Notes: a model not told the origin generated them from the letters alone. DNA of 64,000 bases from Anaspis maculata (GCA_949128115.1 OX421963.1:84329602-84393601), one strand, 5' to 3'. Shown: positions 1 to 13,481, numbered from the stretch's first letter. Numbers and translations: made by a program.

Positions 1-885
1 TTGGGTCCTTCGGCGGCATTTTTATGTTTCGTTTTACTTTCGGACCCAGAGAGTCGCGCGGTGAAATGTGTATCGGAGATGCGACACAGAAATGCCATTT
101 GTACAGAATTTCAAGTTACAAATGAGGAATTCCTTTAATCTGACTCGGTTCTGACGCTATAATCAGGTTATTCCACATTATTCGGCTGATTTACATACAA
201 GCGGAGATCCACCACAAAAACAGGACGATTATGCTCTCAAAGGTATTATGGGTATAAACACGCCCGGCGAGGATTCGATCGGAGTTGTTGTAAGCGCGTA
301 TACAGGGTGGACAATGGACAGCAACTGAAATTCGAACAATTGTGTGGTTGTGAAGTTCGTTCAACTATTTAGATATGTGCTAAATAGCGCTGGATACCGC
401 CTACTGCCAGCAAGAAAGAAGTGGAAATTAAAACAAACATTGGAACCGTTTTGGTGACCACAATGACAGAGCATTTTTTTCGTGACAATGCACTTTCAGT
501 AACATTATTAGGACGAAGAGATACAGCAGAATGTCTGAGACGATGAATTTCAAGACCCAAGAACATTACAAATTTATTTTGCATAATATACCTGAGCCAT
601 CGCCTCAACTGCAAAACCTTGTGTACATTACATACTTGCGTTGTGAAATTTTTTTATTAATTGAGACTTCAGAATATATAATCACTATTTATTACTGCGT
701 GGGTGGGTACTGCTGATTCACAGTACAATCAAATATCGCTCTTGACTTTTACATTTGATGTCGTATAGTGTTCGCACTTTATTCGTCATATGCCCGCCTT
801 GCTCCGGAGTCGCTCCCTTTATACCCGCCAAAATATTCCAAAAGTTTCTTGAAATCTCGTGTATGAAAGTCGTACATCCTCCCGG
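1..885. other. Non-coding stretch, nothing recognised
   Basis: Reading frames here are short, overlap on opposite strands and show no domain I recognise. No terminal repeat, tRNA-like box or clear tandem array was seen. It may be intron or intergenic host DNA. Confidence 0.5.
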
Positions 886-891
886 AATGAA

Positions 892-1140
892 AAGCTTGTG
901 GAGTTATGATCAGCGCGTCTGACAACCATGCCAGGAGTCGAAAGTTCGATTCCCGACGGGGCGTGGGTGTCAGAATTTCCTCTCGACAACATATTCTTTA
1001 TTTAGTTGGAATGCTAGCTGAATGCAAGGTGCGTCGTATGTCGCATAGCATGTGAAATGTGAACGATGGTGCCGACCCCATGCCATGTTGCTGTCGTTGA
1101 AAATCTCTATCCTGGGGCTGGGGAATATTTTCAAGACATA
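892..1140 (+). repeat. tRNA-derived SINE, copy 1
   Basis: The 5' part (about 892-965) looks like a tRNA. An A-box-like segment around 900-922 contains gatcagcgcgtctgac, and a B-box-like segment lies at 944-953 (gttcgattcc). The 3' body at about 1000-1112 matches the minus-strand copy at 48362-48737: both share a stretch beginning tttagttggaatgct and another reading gatggtgccgaccccatg. Two dispersed copies with the same head and body, one ending in an A-tract, fit a Pol III-transcribed SINE. The exact 3' end of this copy is unclear and no target duplication was identified. Confidence 0.7.
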
Positions 1141-3065
1141 TATCTATTGAAACTTCATAACCGCGGGAGTTTTGAGGCCTGGCAAGTTCTTCAATAATCC
1201 GGCAAGCTTTCAAGTAGCTCCTCCGCCAATTGTACAGGTTTGTCGCTTATTCCCGAGTGAGAGTCTCCATTCTCCAGCAAGAATCGTAACAATAGCAACA
1301 CTGTTTTAAAGTGGACCAACAGTATGCAACGGCTTTTTTTATTCACTAAATTTCTCGGGAAGTTTCCGGTTGGCTTCGAGTTATAGGAACAGCTTCTCTT
1401 GCTGGAACTAATTTTGGTAAACTCAGTTTAAGGATCAAAAGCGCGACAAAGCTATGCTAGTTCAAGCATAATCTGCGGATTGATCATAAGTCATGAGCAT
1501 TTAGCTTAGCTTCTCGAAGCTATCCACTTTATATCAAGCTTCGAAAAAGATGCAAAACGAGCCTTAGAAGAACCCAATATCTTGACTTTCTCATCAACAG
1601 GGGTTCGCGATGATTAAATTCCCCTCCTGGCATAACAGTCACAACAAGCGCGCATCGCACATAATAACATAAAAATTCACACACGCACACACAATCGCAT
1701 TGCCGTATCGGGTAAACGAATAAAGTGTAGTGAAAAGTTGCCGGGCCATTACCGGGCGGTTAAGGGCGATTGTGATTTTGACAGTGACTGAACGCGGACA
1801 GTTAGGTGACAACAAAGGGGGCATTAAGGAGGAGCGCACCCGCCATCAAGACGGATTAACTTTGCGCTACCGTCGTGCCTATATTATCCGGCATATACCG
1901 TATCTGGGCCGACTATGGAAGGTCTTCGGTGTCCTGCAGAGAGCCTCACATTAGGATGTATCTGCTCTAATGAGAGCATTTGCTCGACGGACAATAACGC
2001 GTCCAGATGATGCAGATTTGTTATGGTCGGATGGTGCGATAAAGCCGGCTTCTGAAATATCGTCTCAATTTGTAAAACTGGGTCTGCGTACTCGGCTACC
2101 GCTCGCTGCCGATGCTGGAGGCCATAATCTCTTTCAGAAGAGTCTTATGTAGTCTTTCATGTTTCGTCCGAACAATAACGGCTGAACAATTTATAATCAC
2201 TTTTTTCTTTTCAGTTTTATCTGTCGGGCATGAGGAAATGACAAGAGAAATACCCAAATATTTAGAAGCTCGAAACACCAGCCAAAATTTGACTGGTAAG
2301 TGCATAATGTATTATGTATAGGTATACCATAGGTGTATAATAAGAACAAAATGTTTCATGATAATGAGCTCACTAGTCACGTAATTCACCACGAAGATAA
2401 TATATGCCAGCAGACAGCAGATCTCATCGGTCAGATGTTTTGATGTACATGATAATAAGAACAAGTTGAAGCCTATGAAACATGAAGACATATTGCAATC
2501 TCCATTTACAGTCACAGGAAATGCTCTGAACTGTCAATCAAAACATGGTCTCAATTTTATTATTATTTGTGCAATATCCAAGAGAAGGTATTTATTTACA
2601 TATTTCTGTTACCTTATGATTCCAAATATGTATATTATCGTCATCAGAATAAGTCATCCCAGAGATTATCGGTTAATCCGACTTTCGATGAATGTATACT
2701 TAGTAAATGCAGTACAAAATAGTAAGTAGTTGTCGATTGTTCCAATATCTACATATCAATGCCATTGGATAACTGGCAAAAATTATTGGATTTAATATAT
2801 TATAGACAATAATTATAATATTTGAGAGATATCTGGTCAAAACTTTGGCAATATTAGTAACAAAATGCGGAAATGACATTCTGAAGAAGTGAATACACTC
2901 CCCCCCCCGCAAAATCCCCGCATCACCATTTTGCACGAAGAAATTCAACCGCTGATATTTTCAAATCAATCGAGCGATCACAAAAACTCCTTCAGAATTT
3001 GGAATGTCCTTTCTTGGTGACAAGCGGGATGAATTTGTTAAGCTTGTAATCATCACTTTTCATTG
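1141..3065. other. Non-coding stretch with one dispersed motif
   Basis: No coding domain recognised. A dispersed motif, gctcctccgccaatt, lies at 1217-1231. A homopolymeric C run lies near 2900. Reading frames are short and mutually antisense. Confidence 0.45.
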
Positions 3066-3067
3066 TA

Positions 3068-3425
3068 CAGGGTGATATATCATCACATGTATCTTTCGCC
3101 AAGTTTGGCGAGTTGTACTGGATCACTCTCTATGAATGATTTTCACGTCATTATCTAGTCCAATGTGTCAACTCTGCTCGTGCATCAGGCGTTCTTGTGA
3201 TGAAGTGGCGCGCTCGAAACACCAATTGCTCATTATTCCATAGAAACATCATAATTTGTGAGTTTTGTGAAAGAGATAACTTAAGAGGAAAATTTAGAAA
3301 GCAGTGCAGAGCTGATACATTGGACTGAATAAAGAGTTACAGAAACCACTTATACAGAGTGATCCAGTTACACCATACACCTTGTCAAACTTGGCGGAAA
3401 GTACACGTCATCACAAATCCCCCTG
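3068..3425. mobile_element. Small fold-back (MITE-like) element, TA target
   Basis: The first ~75 bp (cagggtgatatatcatcac and onward) is the imperfect reverse complement of the last ~80 bp. Both arms keep a core ending gccaagtttg and a second block tggatcactct. TA precedes the left end (3066-3067) and follows the right end (3426-3427). The spacer is about 200 bp and has no coding capacity. Inverted ends plus a TA duplication fit a non-autonomous Tc1/mariner-like or other TA-targeting element; the superfamily is inferred. Confidence 0.65.
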
Positions 3426-3680
3426 TATCATAATTCATAAAGAGTAATGGTTGAAAACTGAAGAGACTCACTACACTATAAGACTTGTAGCCAGATAAGC
3501 TACAATTCAAGTGCTACGAGAATTTTCAAGATTCCTCGATGTTATAAAACAAGCGAATATGCCTCATGGGCATGAAGCTCAGTAGCGCACTTTCTTTTTG
3601 AAGGATTCTTGGACGCAAGATGTTGAATAGGGTTCTATCGTTATTTGGAAAAAAATTCTAAAAATTGCGACCAAACTAGA

Positions 3681-3994
3681 GGCAGAATCATGAAACTCGG
3701 CCTGAAAATCAGAATGATCGTACTGAACAAGAGTAAGTTCAAAGTTTCACGAAAATAGATTTGGTAAAAAGAGAGATTTCAATATGGCGGCCAAGATGGC
3801 GGCGGAATGTTGAAGTTTGGCTAGAAAATGAGAATGATCGAAGAAACAAAGGTAAGTTCCATGAAAATCGTTCCACTGATAAGAAATTTCCATATGGCAG
3901 CCAAGATGGCGGCGGAATCATGAAATTTAGCATGAAAATAAGAATAATCGTACTGGACAAGGATAAGTCCCAAGTTCCATGGAAATCGTCCCAT
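3681..3994. repeat. Tandem repeat, 110-120 bp unit, left block
   Basis: The phrase ggc(a/g)gaatcatgaaa with variants recurs at 3681, 3801 and 3911, each copy preceded by a version of aatatggcggccaagatggc and followed by gagaatgatcgtact. The array resumes at 5224 after the palindromic element, so it was split by that insertion. No protein domain is evident. Confidence 0.75.
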
Positions 3995-3996
3995 TA

Positions 3997-5221
3997 CAGG
4001 GTGATTCACCACCAAATGGACATAGCCTAAGGGTAGGTCAAGTTTTACCAAACGAACCAGGATCTGGCTTTGAAATTTTTCTAACACTGTTTGTTTCGAA
4101 GTTACAGGGTGATTAATGTATTTTGTCGAATTTTTTGACAAGCCGTATCTTCAGAACGACCGAATAGATTGGATTGAAATTTTGTGGGTTGATTCTTCTA
4201 TTGATATCTGACACATCGCCTTATCAAACAGTTTGAAGTTTCCAGGGCCAGCCTTGTGAAAAAAAACTTCAAAGCTTTTTTCAAAAAAATACATTCTGTA
4301 TGCACATTTTCCAAATTTTATTTTCAAATTCGGAAACTACATCAAACATGCTAATAATAAAGTGAAAAAATTTGCTTGGCACCATTGAGCTGTCAAGAAA
4401 ATTTTGACAAAAGTAATGATTTTTGAGATTATGATTTTTTCTAAATTAATATTTTCAAATATTTGCAAATGATCTATTATGGCCCTGAATTTCAGCCGTT
4501 TCGTCAGAAAAATGGAAATGACATTTTTCTCGTTTTCTCAGAAATAACAAAAAATTTCATCAGAATTTCGAAAAAAATTTTGATACGTTCCTCAATTTCA
4601 GCTCAAATTGAGATAGAAGTGAAGCTGAGGGACGTGACATAATTTTTTGAAAATTCGGCTGAAACTTTTTGTTACTACTGAGAAAACGAGAAAAATGTCA
4701 TTTTTACTTTTATGACGAAACGGCTGAAATTTGGGGCCATAATAAATCAATTGTGAATATTTGGAAATAATAATTTACAAAAAATCCTAACCTCAAAAAT
4801 CATCAGGATCATTAATTTTCTTTTGACAGCTTGATGGTGCCAAGCAATTTTTTTTTGCTATATTGATAGCATGTTTCATGTAGTTTTTGAATATGAAAAC
4901 GAATTTCAAATGATATGCATACAGAGTGTCTTTTTTCAAAAAAGCTTTGAAATTTTTTTTTCAAGGTCGGCCCTGGAAATTTTCAACTCTTTGATAGAGT
5001 GATGTGTCAGATATCAATAGAAGAATAAACCCATACAATTTCAAACCAATCTGTTGGGTTGTTCTGAAGTTATGGCTTGTCAAAAAATTCTATGAAATAC
5101 ATGAATCACCCTGTAGCTTCGAAACGAACAGCGTTAGGAAAATTTCAAAACCAGATCCAGGTTCGCCTGGAAAAACTGGACCTATCCTTAAGCTATGTCC
5201 ATTTGGTGGTGAATCACCCTG
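3997..5221. mobile_element. 1.2 kb full-length palindromic (fold-back) element
   Basis: Almost the whole element is one imperfect inverted repeat centred near 4609. The left end (cagggtgattcaccaccaaa) is mirrored by the right end at 5202-5221. Matching blocks recur inwards: a run on gacatagc, one on tcgaacgaac-type sequence, one on tttttgacaagcc, and one on tgatatctgacac. TA flanks both ends (3995-3996 and 5222-5223). It interrupts a tandem repeat, giving an independent view of the pre-insertion site. There is no transposase, so it is non-autonomous. A transcript across it would form a very long hairpin. Confidence 0.8.
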
Positions 5222-5223
5222 TA

Positions 5224-5390
5224 TAAGGAATTTCAATATGACAGCGAAGATGGCGGCAGAATCATGAAATTCGGCTTGAAAATGAGAATGATCGTACTAG
5301 ACAAGGAAAAGTTTCAAGATTCATGACAATCGTTCAACAAATAAGAGATTTGAATATGGCGACCAAGATGGCGGAGGAATTATCAAGCCA
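5224..5390. repeat. Tandem repeat, 110-120 bp unit, right block
   Basis: Copies of the unit seen at 3681-3994 continue here with starts near 5255 and 5371, including the gaagatggcggcagaatcatgaa phrase in slightly varied form. The last unit decays after 5390. Confidence 0.7.
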
Positions 5391-6715
5391 ATCTGCCTGT
5401 TTGGTCCTTGAGGATCTAAGCTATCCATCGGATAAAGTTCAAGGGCTGTAGGATATAGCTTCATTCCCCGAGGAGAAGTTCAACTTCTTCTAAGTACACC
5501 TACACCAGGATTATTTTTTTGTTGATAATAATGATAACTATGCATGGATAACAAAAACAGTATCCATTGGCTACCCTTGAGCACATCAGCTACCCATCGA
5601 AAAAAGTTCCAAGGCTCTTGCTTCGATCCCCCCCCCCTCGTTACTCATTTAAGCCCTTGTAAATGTCATACGCAAAAAGTTGAAGGGGGACTGTGGGTGA
5701 AATTTTGTGTCAATTTTAAATTTTATATAGTTGCGGGATGGCTTTAGTTGATTTTTAGTCAAAATCGCATCGAAAAATTCCAAGCCGTTACAAAGTAATC
5801 GTAAATTTTGTGGGCTTATCATGACGTCATACTGCGCACCGGAAAGGACAGGTCGGCAGGGCAAGGCACCACGCCAACAATTACTAGACCTTTATAAAAT
5901 GAAACAAGTTTACCAAACGGTGGACGCAGGTCATTTGACTTTAATTTCAAAGTACGGTGAACCAAATTTAAGTAGATATTTTTAAAAACCTAAATAAAGT
6001 GCGACTCTATCTGTCGCACTTTATGTGTGAAATTCAGCAATTAATCCGCGACGCCGCCATACACTCAAATGTTATTTTTGTGATTGTTTATTGTTATTTC
6101 GGCAAGCTCTTTCTTGGTTCGTGTATTTGTTCTTGTTCTCATATTTTAGTTGAAGTTTTCTTGTCAAGCATTCCATCCCGTTCAGAGAATAAGATTCCAA
6201 GCGCCAGCAAACAACGAATAATCATTTGCGGCCAAGCCGCAGCTTCGTAGTAATTTTCAAAAATTCATAAGTATTGACTCGTACCTCGCACCGATATAAA
6301 TTTTTTGTTGAATTGAAGTCCAAATCCTCCTCTAAATATAACTTCCCATATGTATTATTGTAAAATGATTATATCGGGTACTTCCTCGCATGTGATAACT
6401 TTCGAGATCAGGCCGGCTTCTGAAATGCAGCATTCAACGGTGATGCCGCGCTACACTAAATTGTTATTATTGTAATTGTTCCTAATTATTCCGTCGAAAT
6501 TTTTCTTGGTTCGGGATACAAGGTCATGAGCTACCCATTGGAGTGTGAATTTTCCGCAAAAACCTTTCCGTCTAGGACTAGATGCTGTGACGGACGGACG
6601 GTCGGACGGACCGACAAAGCGAGGACAAAAGCGCCTTCCCGTTTGGAGAAGTGCGCTAAAAATGTCAGCGGTTGAAATTCTGCATGCTTAATGGTGATGC
6701 GAAAAGTGTATGATA
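5391..6715. other. Non-coding stretch with a diverged direct repeat
   Basis: No gene recognised. A block at about 6022-6125 recurs in the same orientation at about 6413-6515. The two share gccgc near the start, a middle rich in ttgttatt, and a tail reading tttcttggttcg. A short perfect hairpin (agtgcgac / gtcgcact) lies at about 5997-6022. Confidence 0.45.
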
Positions 6716-7701
6716 CAGGGTGATCTTCTAAGAAGCACCCACCCCAGATTTCTCGCTGCCAATTTTTTCTACCAGGAAAACTCTGAAACAGATTGATTCT
6801 TATTTTAGGGGGACACACTTTGTCAAATTCTTATCTTCAACCCCTTAGCCCCCACCCTACTATACTTCAGAATTTCAAATAGCACCACCTATGTTGTGAT
6901 ATATCACATATTAAAGGTATTGAAATTCTCTCTTTGTCAGACATACTTTGGATTCTTTTGAGCCACCAGAGGTCCATTTGAAAATGTTTTCAATGTCAAG
7001 TAAAGTGAAGTCTCCCCCTATCAGCTGCCGATCCTTGAGAAACAGCTTTTCCAGCAAAAACAGGTCGATTTTTATTTCAAAGAAGACATCTAAGACACAT
7101 TTTGCCAATTTTTCATCTTCAACCCTTCCAACCTCCCAATTATTAAGAGATTTTTTTGAGAAAGGTTAGAGGGAAGTTTAGGAAACTTGAAATTATTTTC
7201 CACAGAAAAAGAATTTTATTACCTCCAGTCTGATGTATTACAAGGTAAATGTTGCTATTTGAAATTTTGAGAGTAGGGTAGGGTGGGGGCGAAAGAATTG
7301 AATATAAAAATTTTACGATACAAATCTTAGATGCCTCCTCCAAAATGAAAATCGACCTGTTTTCGCTAAGAAATCTATTCTCCAAGAGGTTATAGGGAAA
7401 AAAAATCTGTCAATAATTTAATGAAAGATTTTTGAGCGAGTTGATAGGTGATCTGAAAAAAAATGAAATGTTTGACAGAAAGAGAGTTCATCAACTCCAA
7501 TTTGACGTGTCACAACGTAGGCAGTGGTATTCGAAATTCTTGAGTAGGGTAAGGTGGGGCCAAAGGAGTTGAAGATGAAAATTTGACAATGTGTGTCCTA
7601 GATGTCCCCCTCAAAATAAAAATCGACCTGTTTCGGCGTTTTTCTGGAAAAAAATTTGTCGGCGAAAAATCTGGGGTGGGTTTTTTTCAAAAAAATCACC
7701 G
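6716..7701. mobile_element. Composite fold-back element with four unit copies
   Basis: The left end (cagggtgatcttctaagaag, then cacccaccccagattt) is mirrored near 7665-7700. Inside, a unit containing aatcgacctgttt next to gtagggtagggtggggg occurs four times. Two copies are in one orientation (about 6790-6870 and 7060-7140) and two inverted (about 7265-7365 and 7540-7640), so the element is a palindrome built from paired units. TA precedes the left end; the right terminus is eroded. No transposase. Confidence 0.6.
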
Positions 7702-10229
7702 TTGATCATGAAGCTGTTTCTACTTCCGGGAGTAACATCAACGTTTGATTCTCGAACAGAACACCCTTTGTATTTTTTGATATTCGGATAAAGATTTCTT
7801 TATTGTGGTAGTTATTGTTTATAGTGGTGGTTTTGAAAATTCTCTATGATGGAAAATTACGATTTTATAGCGGCTTAAATATCACAGTTTATTAAACCAT
7901 TGGTACCAAAGGTGACTGCGACCACAGATGTAAGCTAAAGTTGAAAATTTGTCTATTGTTCATGTCACTTCCAACCGGCAACACTTTCTGACACCATCAA
8001 TGAACAAACCTCTAACTTCAGACTTTTATTTGTGATCGCAACATTCGCAACAACCTTTGGTAATGATACTTTAGTCGTATTCAACCCGCTATAGCATCGT
8101 ATATTGGTATCATTGGTCGTCATTGGTCAAGCTCATGCAAACAGCCCGATCGACAAAGCGCTCTCGGGTAAACAGCCAATTGAACTAGTGAACTTGTATA
8201 CTCAAAGACCTGCGCACGAGCATTACACGAGAGTAAAGTTTTATGCTTTATCCACATCACTCGATTTCATAGAAATTTTGTTTGCAAGTTGAAGATCTAA
8301 AATTATGACAATTCAGTCAATTCGGAATGATTTATTTTATAATAGAGCTGCGTTTTAATAATCACGAAAGAACTTTTTTATGCTGATTTGTCCCGAGTGC
8401 AGTCGGCAAAAATTCACAAAAGTTTGTGGAATTGCAAACTGGAATCCGCCTGCAATTAGGAGCAGCGCATCCCAGAACCAAAGCATCGCCAACAGATGAG
8501 CATTTGAGCGTACATTACCGTGCGTGCCCCGAACGGGTCTATGACCTAAGCACCTGACACCCACAGCTCGTACATACTCTTCGCCGGCATTTATATCCGA
8601 TAAAACGATATTTTATTGCGAATAATTACATTACACGTCGGAATTTGCATTATATTTCAGGTCGAGAGCCATAGTGCAGAAGAGTCTTCCAGAGAATAGC
8701 GCGCTCGCGAATATAATAATGACGATCTGGAAATATTTTCTTCGCAACCATCATCAACATCTAGACAAACGAACGTGCTCGAACTCTGCTCTCTCTCTGG
8801 CGAGATGCGATTGCCAGTGTACTCTATGAAATAAATTAATAATTATAACGGGCCGATTTAATTGGATATCAAGCCCATATCACAAGCCTTGTACTTGATA
8901 TACTCCTATTAAAATGCAAATGAGTTCTATATTTTCCACACGGAGCGCGCACACAACACACACCGTTTCATCAACATAACAAATTTGTTCTCTGTCAAAT
9001 GCTGTGATGGCACACGAAGATTGATAACTCCGAAAGTAAAAGTGGGTTTTCGGAATTTAAGGCTATATGCACAACCCTTTTAACCGAACGCATATGTGCC
9101 ATTTACCAAGAGATTGACTGAAGAGGCAAGAGGATGGATGAGATAAAATCATAGATCATGTATCAGTAGGTGTAACATTACTCGAGGGCTAACATTAGAA
9201 AGGCCATTATTCTTCGGCTAGACCTAATGACTTCTCCGAGTTGGAATTGAATTAAACATGGATGTTCGCCGGGCGAACTAGATCGCTATCCCTCAGGTAT
9301 AAAAGTGACCTTAAGGGGTGGGTGTGTGAGAAAGCCTCTCGGGACCCACCTGATCCACACTTGTCATCAATAACCTGTGACATCAATGACTCTAGATCAC
9401 AACGCTTTTTATTTATAAAGCGGCCCAATCTGCCGTGTGGTTTTAGAATTTATTACGTTTACGATTTTTAACTGAGTCATTGTTGGTCCAGGTAAGCCCA
9501 TAAATTAGTCGCGCGGTCGCATTCCTACCGAATTTTAATAAAAAAAATATCAAAATGGACCGAGTTCTCTTTTTTTTTGTACAGTCACCGGTTTAAATTC
9601 GGGGTTGATTTTTTGTTATTTCGTCTGGTTGGATGCGAAGGTACGAATTTGATGTATAATTGTGAACATTTAACCTCTCCTGGATGAACTATCAATCCAG
9701 GATGGTTTCTGACATTAATGTATTCACGAGCATCAATCAGTTGTCAGAACTTTTTTTAGAAAATAAAAGACGCGCGGTATTGGTGATTGGTTGAGGATGG
9801 TTCCTCAATTGATTGTGTCTGCATGCGGTGCGTATTGTAGGAGAGATAGCTGGGAGGTGTCACGGAGAGGTGACAAATGTCTCATGCTTATTCTAAAATG
9901 TAGATACGCATTTTTTATTGGTTCATTGACTTAATTGAATGTGGTAGATAAGGAGGCGGCGTGTCCCTTGAAATGCGCTATAACAAATTTTCCCGGATTA
10001 AAATGAATCATAGCTTCAACACCATCTATTACTTTCTTTATATTTTCTCACGTTTATGGTTCACGTTTTCCAAGTTTCACTTTCGCAAAATTAATCAAGG
10101 CTATTCTGTGGATATTGACTTAAATATAGTGCCGTTCATGTTTTAAATTTAGTAAAATGACTTTTTGGACAAGCTAAAGGGTTTCCTTTATGGCTGATGA
10201 TGAGAAACACTTACTGGTTTGTTAAAAGA
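7702..10229. other. Gene-free stretch
   Basis: Reading frames are under about 75 codons and show no recognisable domain. The sequence around 8640-9480 is less repetitive than its surroundings and could hold host regulatory or intronic DNA, but I see nothing decisive. Confidence 0.4.
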
Positions 10230-10990
10230 GTAACCGAAACTACTGAAATTAGTCCAAATGTAACTTGAAATGGTTTGAACAGTAGAAATGTCACTATAAA
10301 AAATTGCAAGTTGTCAAAGCATCACTGAAAAGCACTAAAATCTGCCAAAATAACCACTTCAAGTCCTTAAACCTGTCAAAGTTTCATTCAAAATCACTCG
10401 AGTTGATCTGAATCTTACCTACAAAATAATAATATGCAACCTGCGCTAAAAATAGTAAAAATACTAAAATCTGTTGAAGTGACATTTTGCACAACTGAAA
10501 ACTGCCAAATTATCACTCAAAATTATCAAAATCTCTTGAAATACCTATTGGTGAAAAACACTAAAGTCTGGACACAATGGCCTTTAAGGTCACCAGCAAC
10601 GACCATATTTAAATTTAAATTGCTAGAAATTGTCAAAATGTCCGTTGAAGCAAAATGGAAAATATTAATCCTATGGCAAGAATAACAGCTAACAAGTTCT
10701 TTCAATACATAATAACGAGCATAATACTTTGAAAACAGCTCAGCAATCACTGATGAGAAAAAAAAATAGAATCTGGTTGAAATATATTTTTCAAATACCT
10801 ACTGTTCACTAGAAAATACGCCAGAATAATCTTCAAATCACTGAAACCTGACAAAACATCAACAAAAAAAGGAGCCAAAAAAGTCAAAATTGTAAGATGA
10901 AAAAATTAGATCATCCAAAAAAACATTTCAAACTTCAAATCAATCAAAATAGGTTCCACTTGAAATCATTGAAATCAGTTCAAATGAAAC
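10230..10990. repeat. Highly diverged minisatellite, ~32-bp unit
   Basis: A degenerate phrase close to cactaaaatctgtcaaaat with a trailing cacttgaaa recurs along the block. In the best-kept stretches, starts at 10333, 10365 and 10395, then at 10462, 10494, 10524 and 10559, give steps of 30-35 bp. Copies later in the block are more eroded. This looks like an old, decaying tandem array rather than coding sequence. Confidence 0.6.
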
Positions 10991-11047
10991 TACAGAACAA
11001 TGGAAATTTTACATATACAGGGTGTCACAATTTAATTTGAATTCTTC

Positions 11048-12826
11048 CGAAACACTCTGTATTTCATCACCACAATCGATGCACATCGTTATCCTAATGA
11101 CAAATATGAATCAAATTTCTAGATTTTTTTGACAAAAAATTGAAGCATTTACAATGCCATCTCTAAGAACATCAATTCTTTGAGAATGATAGAACGATTT
11201 CAGAATTCAATATGTCCAGGCATTGTGTTTCACTGTTAAATGACATGGAATAACATGAAATGACTTGACAAATAATTTTTTTTTTTTAAACTTTATTGTT
11301 TTTACCTCATAGGTGTACAACTGTACAATAGATCCGGTATCTTTCATAAACTAAAAAGAAATTCAAATAAAAATATACAAATCACACAGCTGAGTGGAAA
11401 TTATTCCAAATCCTGGAAAAATAAGAATATAAACTTCTGGTTGGCCAAAGAATCAAAACAGGTATTGATGAAAATCAAAGCCAAATAAATGGGACATATT
11501 TAATTTTTGAAATTAGTCGATTTTTCTGAAAAAACTTTAAGATGCCACCTAGTGTGGTCCAAAAAAAATTGATTTTCAATTTTTGATGGGGCCACCCTCC
11601 ATTTTTTTTACACATACCCATAGTGATTTCCTGGTGAAATTTCAATTCTCTACCATGGCAGGAAGGGGGTGCTCATCAACCCTCAAAATTTGAATATCCC
11701 ATATTTATCCGTAGGAGTTTGTAGCATCCATATTCTACAAAATACGAAGTAATATATGAATTATTGTTCGTTTGGTGTACCTAAGTGGAGAATTATGTAA
11801 AAGAAAAATCAAATGAAGCGGAATTATAATGTTCAACTAACATGGTATGATTTTACTTCAGACTACGTTGATCAAAAATTTTTGGTCGTCCAAATAGACA
11901 CCATTTTCCAATTGGTCTACCATATGCAACAAAACCATCTCTTCATTCTTGTCATTGGTCAGTAGTTAGTTGTATTTCTCGAACAATTGGACACCCCTTT
12001 TAGCCAGTATCCTTTCCCACCCGTAAATTTATACCTAACTCAGTCTTTGCCTTGGAGGTGATCATGGATGTTGATCCATATCTAGAAGAAATGTATTAGG
12101 AAGTAGACACTGATATTCCAAATCAGTAATATGTTTAATGTTCTTCCAAAGGTGAAATATCTTAAGGTTTCCGCAGTCCTTAGGATTGCAAAATTATTTT
12201 TAGACTCAGTATTTCCGTCCCAGGATAACTCTATCCAGAGGTCAACTTGAGGTTAATTGCCAAAGATACCAATGTTCCAGCAATGTTGATATGACAATTA
12301 TGACATTAACCTTTTGGTTAAAGTTAACCAGAGATGAAAACACTGGGCCTTACTTTGTGACATCTAGCTTCAACATCAACAAGTCATACCGCGAAACATT
12401 TCCGCTTTTTTGGTAAGTGTCACTATTAGTTCAACAATCAATATTCCACTCTCATCTGATTTTTCTTTTATATAATTCTCAAATTGTGCTAAATAGATTA
12501 TTACTGACATATTCCTTCGTGTTTTTGGTAAATCTGGATACCACAGACTTTTACGAATAAATCTAGAATTTTCAAAATTAGAGGGTTGATGAGCACCCCC
12601 TTTCTGCCATGGTAGAGAATTGAAATTTCACGAGGAAATCACTATGGGTATGTGTAACAAAAGTAGAGGGTGGCCCGATCAAAAATAGAAAAACAGTTTT
12701 TTTTGGACCACACTAATGCCACCGTGAATTTTCAATTTTTTTCAGAAAAGAATTGAGAAGTGTCATACATATTTGTAATCACGATAACAATGTGGATCGA
12801 TTGTGCTGATGAAATACAGGGTGTTT
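11048..12826. mobile_element. 1.8 kb inverted-repeat element with unequal arms
   Basis: The outer ends mirror each other: aacactctgtatttcatca near 11049 and its reverse complement near 12805-12826. A long inner match pairs about 11555-11690 with 12580-12725, both carrying the mirrored text ctaccatggcag and catacccatagtgatttc. Pairing continues to about 11860 and 12410, leaving a loop of roughly 0.5 kb. The left arm carries about 380 bp absent from the right arm. No transposase was seen. Confidence 0.65.
11276..11510 (-). mobile_element. Possible LINE or retrocopy 3' end
   Basis: On the minus strand the sequence ends with AATAAA (11292-11297 on plus as tttatt), a few bases, then a 12-base A-run (T-run at 11276-11287). 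It lies within the part of the left arm that has no counterpart in the right arm, so it probably inserted after the palindrome formed. No target duplication was identified and the upstream limit is a guess. Confidence 0.35.
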
Positions 12827-13481
12827 TATCAGTATTTCATGTGTATATGGCATGGAGCGGAGAATTGAACTTGACTTATTCAGAAACTACGGAAAAAACT
12901 ATTCCAAGAAAGTTTTTTCCTTTTTCAATTATCGTGAAGGGAAAGTTTCTTATGGGGGGTATCCGTCTCGCGTGAACACCTGTACATGTAAATTCCTTGT
13001 GGTCAACGACACAAAAATTCTGACATGGCAAACGTCAAAATTACTCCCCCCCCCACTGGAAAAGTAGAATGTGAAAAATTTGCACATCGTTCTCGAATGA
13101 CCAATAATGTGTCCGATTGGAATCAAAAAAAAAAATTACGGCTTTATCTCTATTCGTCCAGGAGATATCACTTCTGGAAATTTCCAGTGACTTGAGCAGT
13201 AACAAAATCACCCATGATGGGACTAATTGGTACCCATGTTGATTTTGATGCAACTTATGGTTACAAGTCTTGCATTCTTATTTATGCTGGAGTCAATAAG
13301 TTTTGACAAGCAGTTTTATGTGTGAGGCTCCCGCTGCTCCCGCAGTTGGTTTGTTTTATCTGCCATCTAGTCGTGCTCTTTCTTTACCGTCTGTGTAGAA
13401 CTTACATCTTTAGCCACATCATGCAGAAATCATCCACAAATTCGCAAGTAGATATAAGTATCTCTGAAATCAAAACTGTTG
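12827..13481. other. Non-coding stretch
   Basis: No gene recognised. A C homopolymer lies near 13046 and an A homopolymer near 13127. The rest shows no repeat relationship I could detect. Confidence 0.4.
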
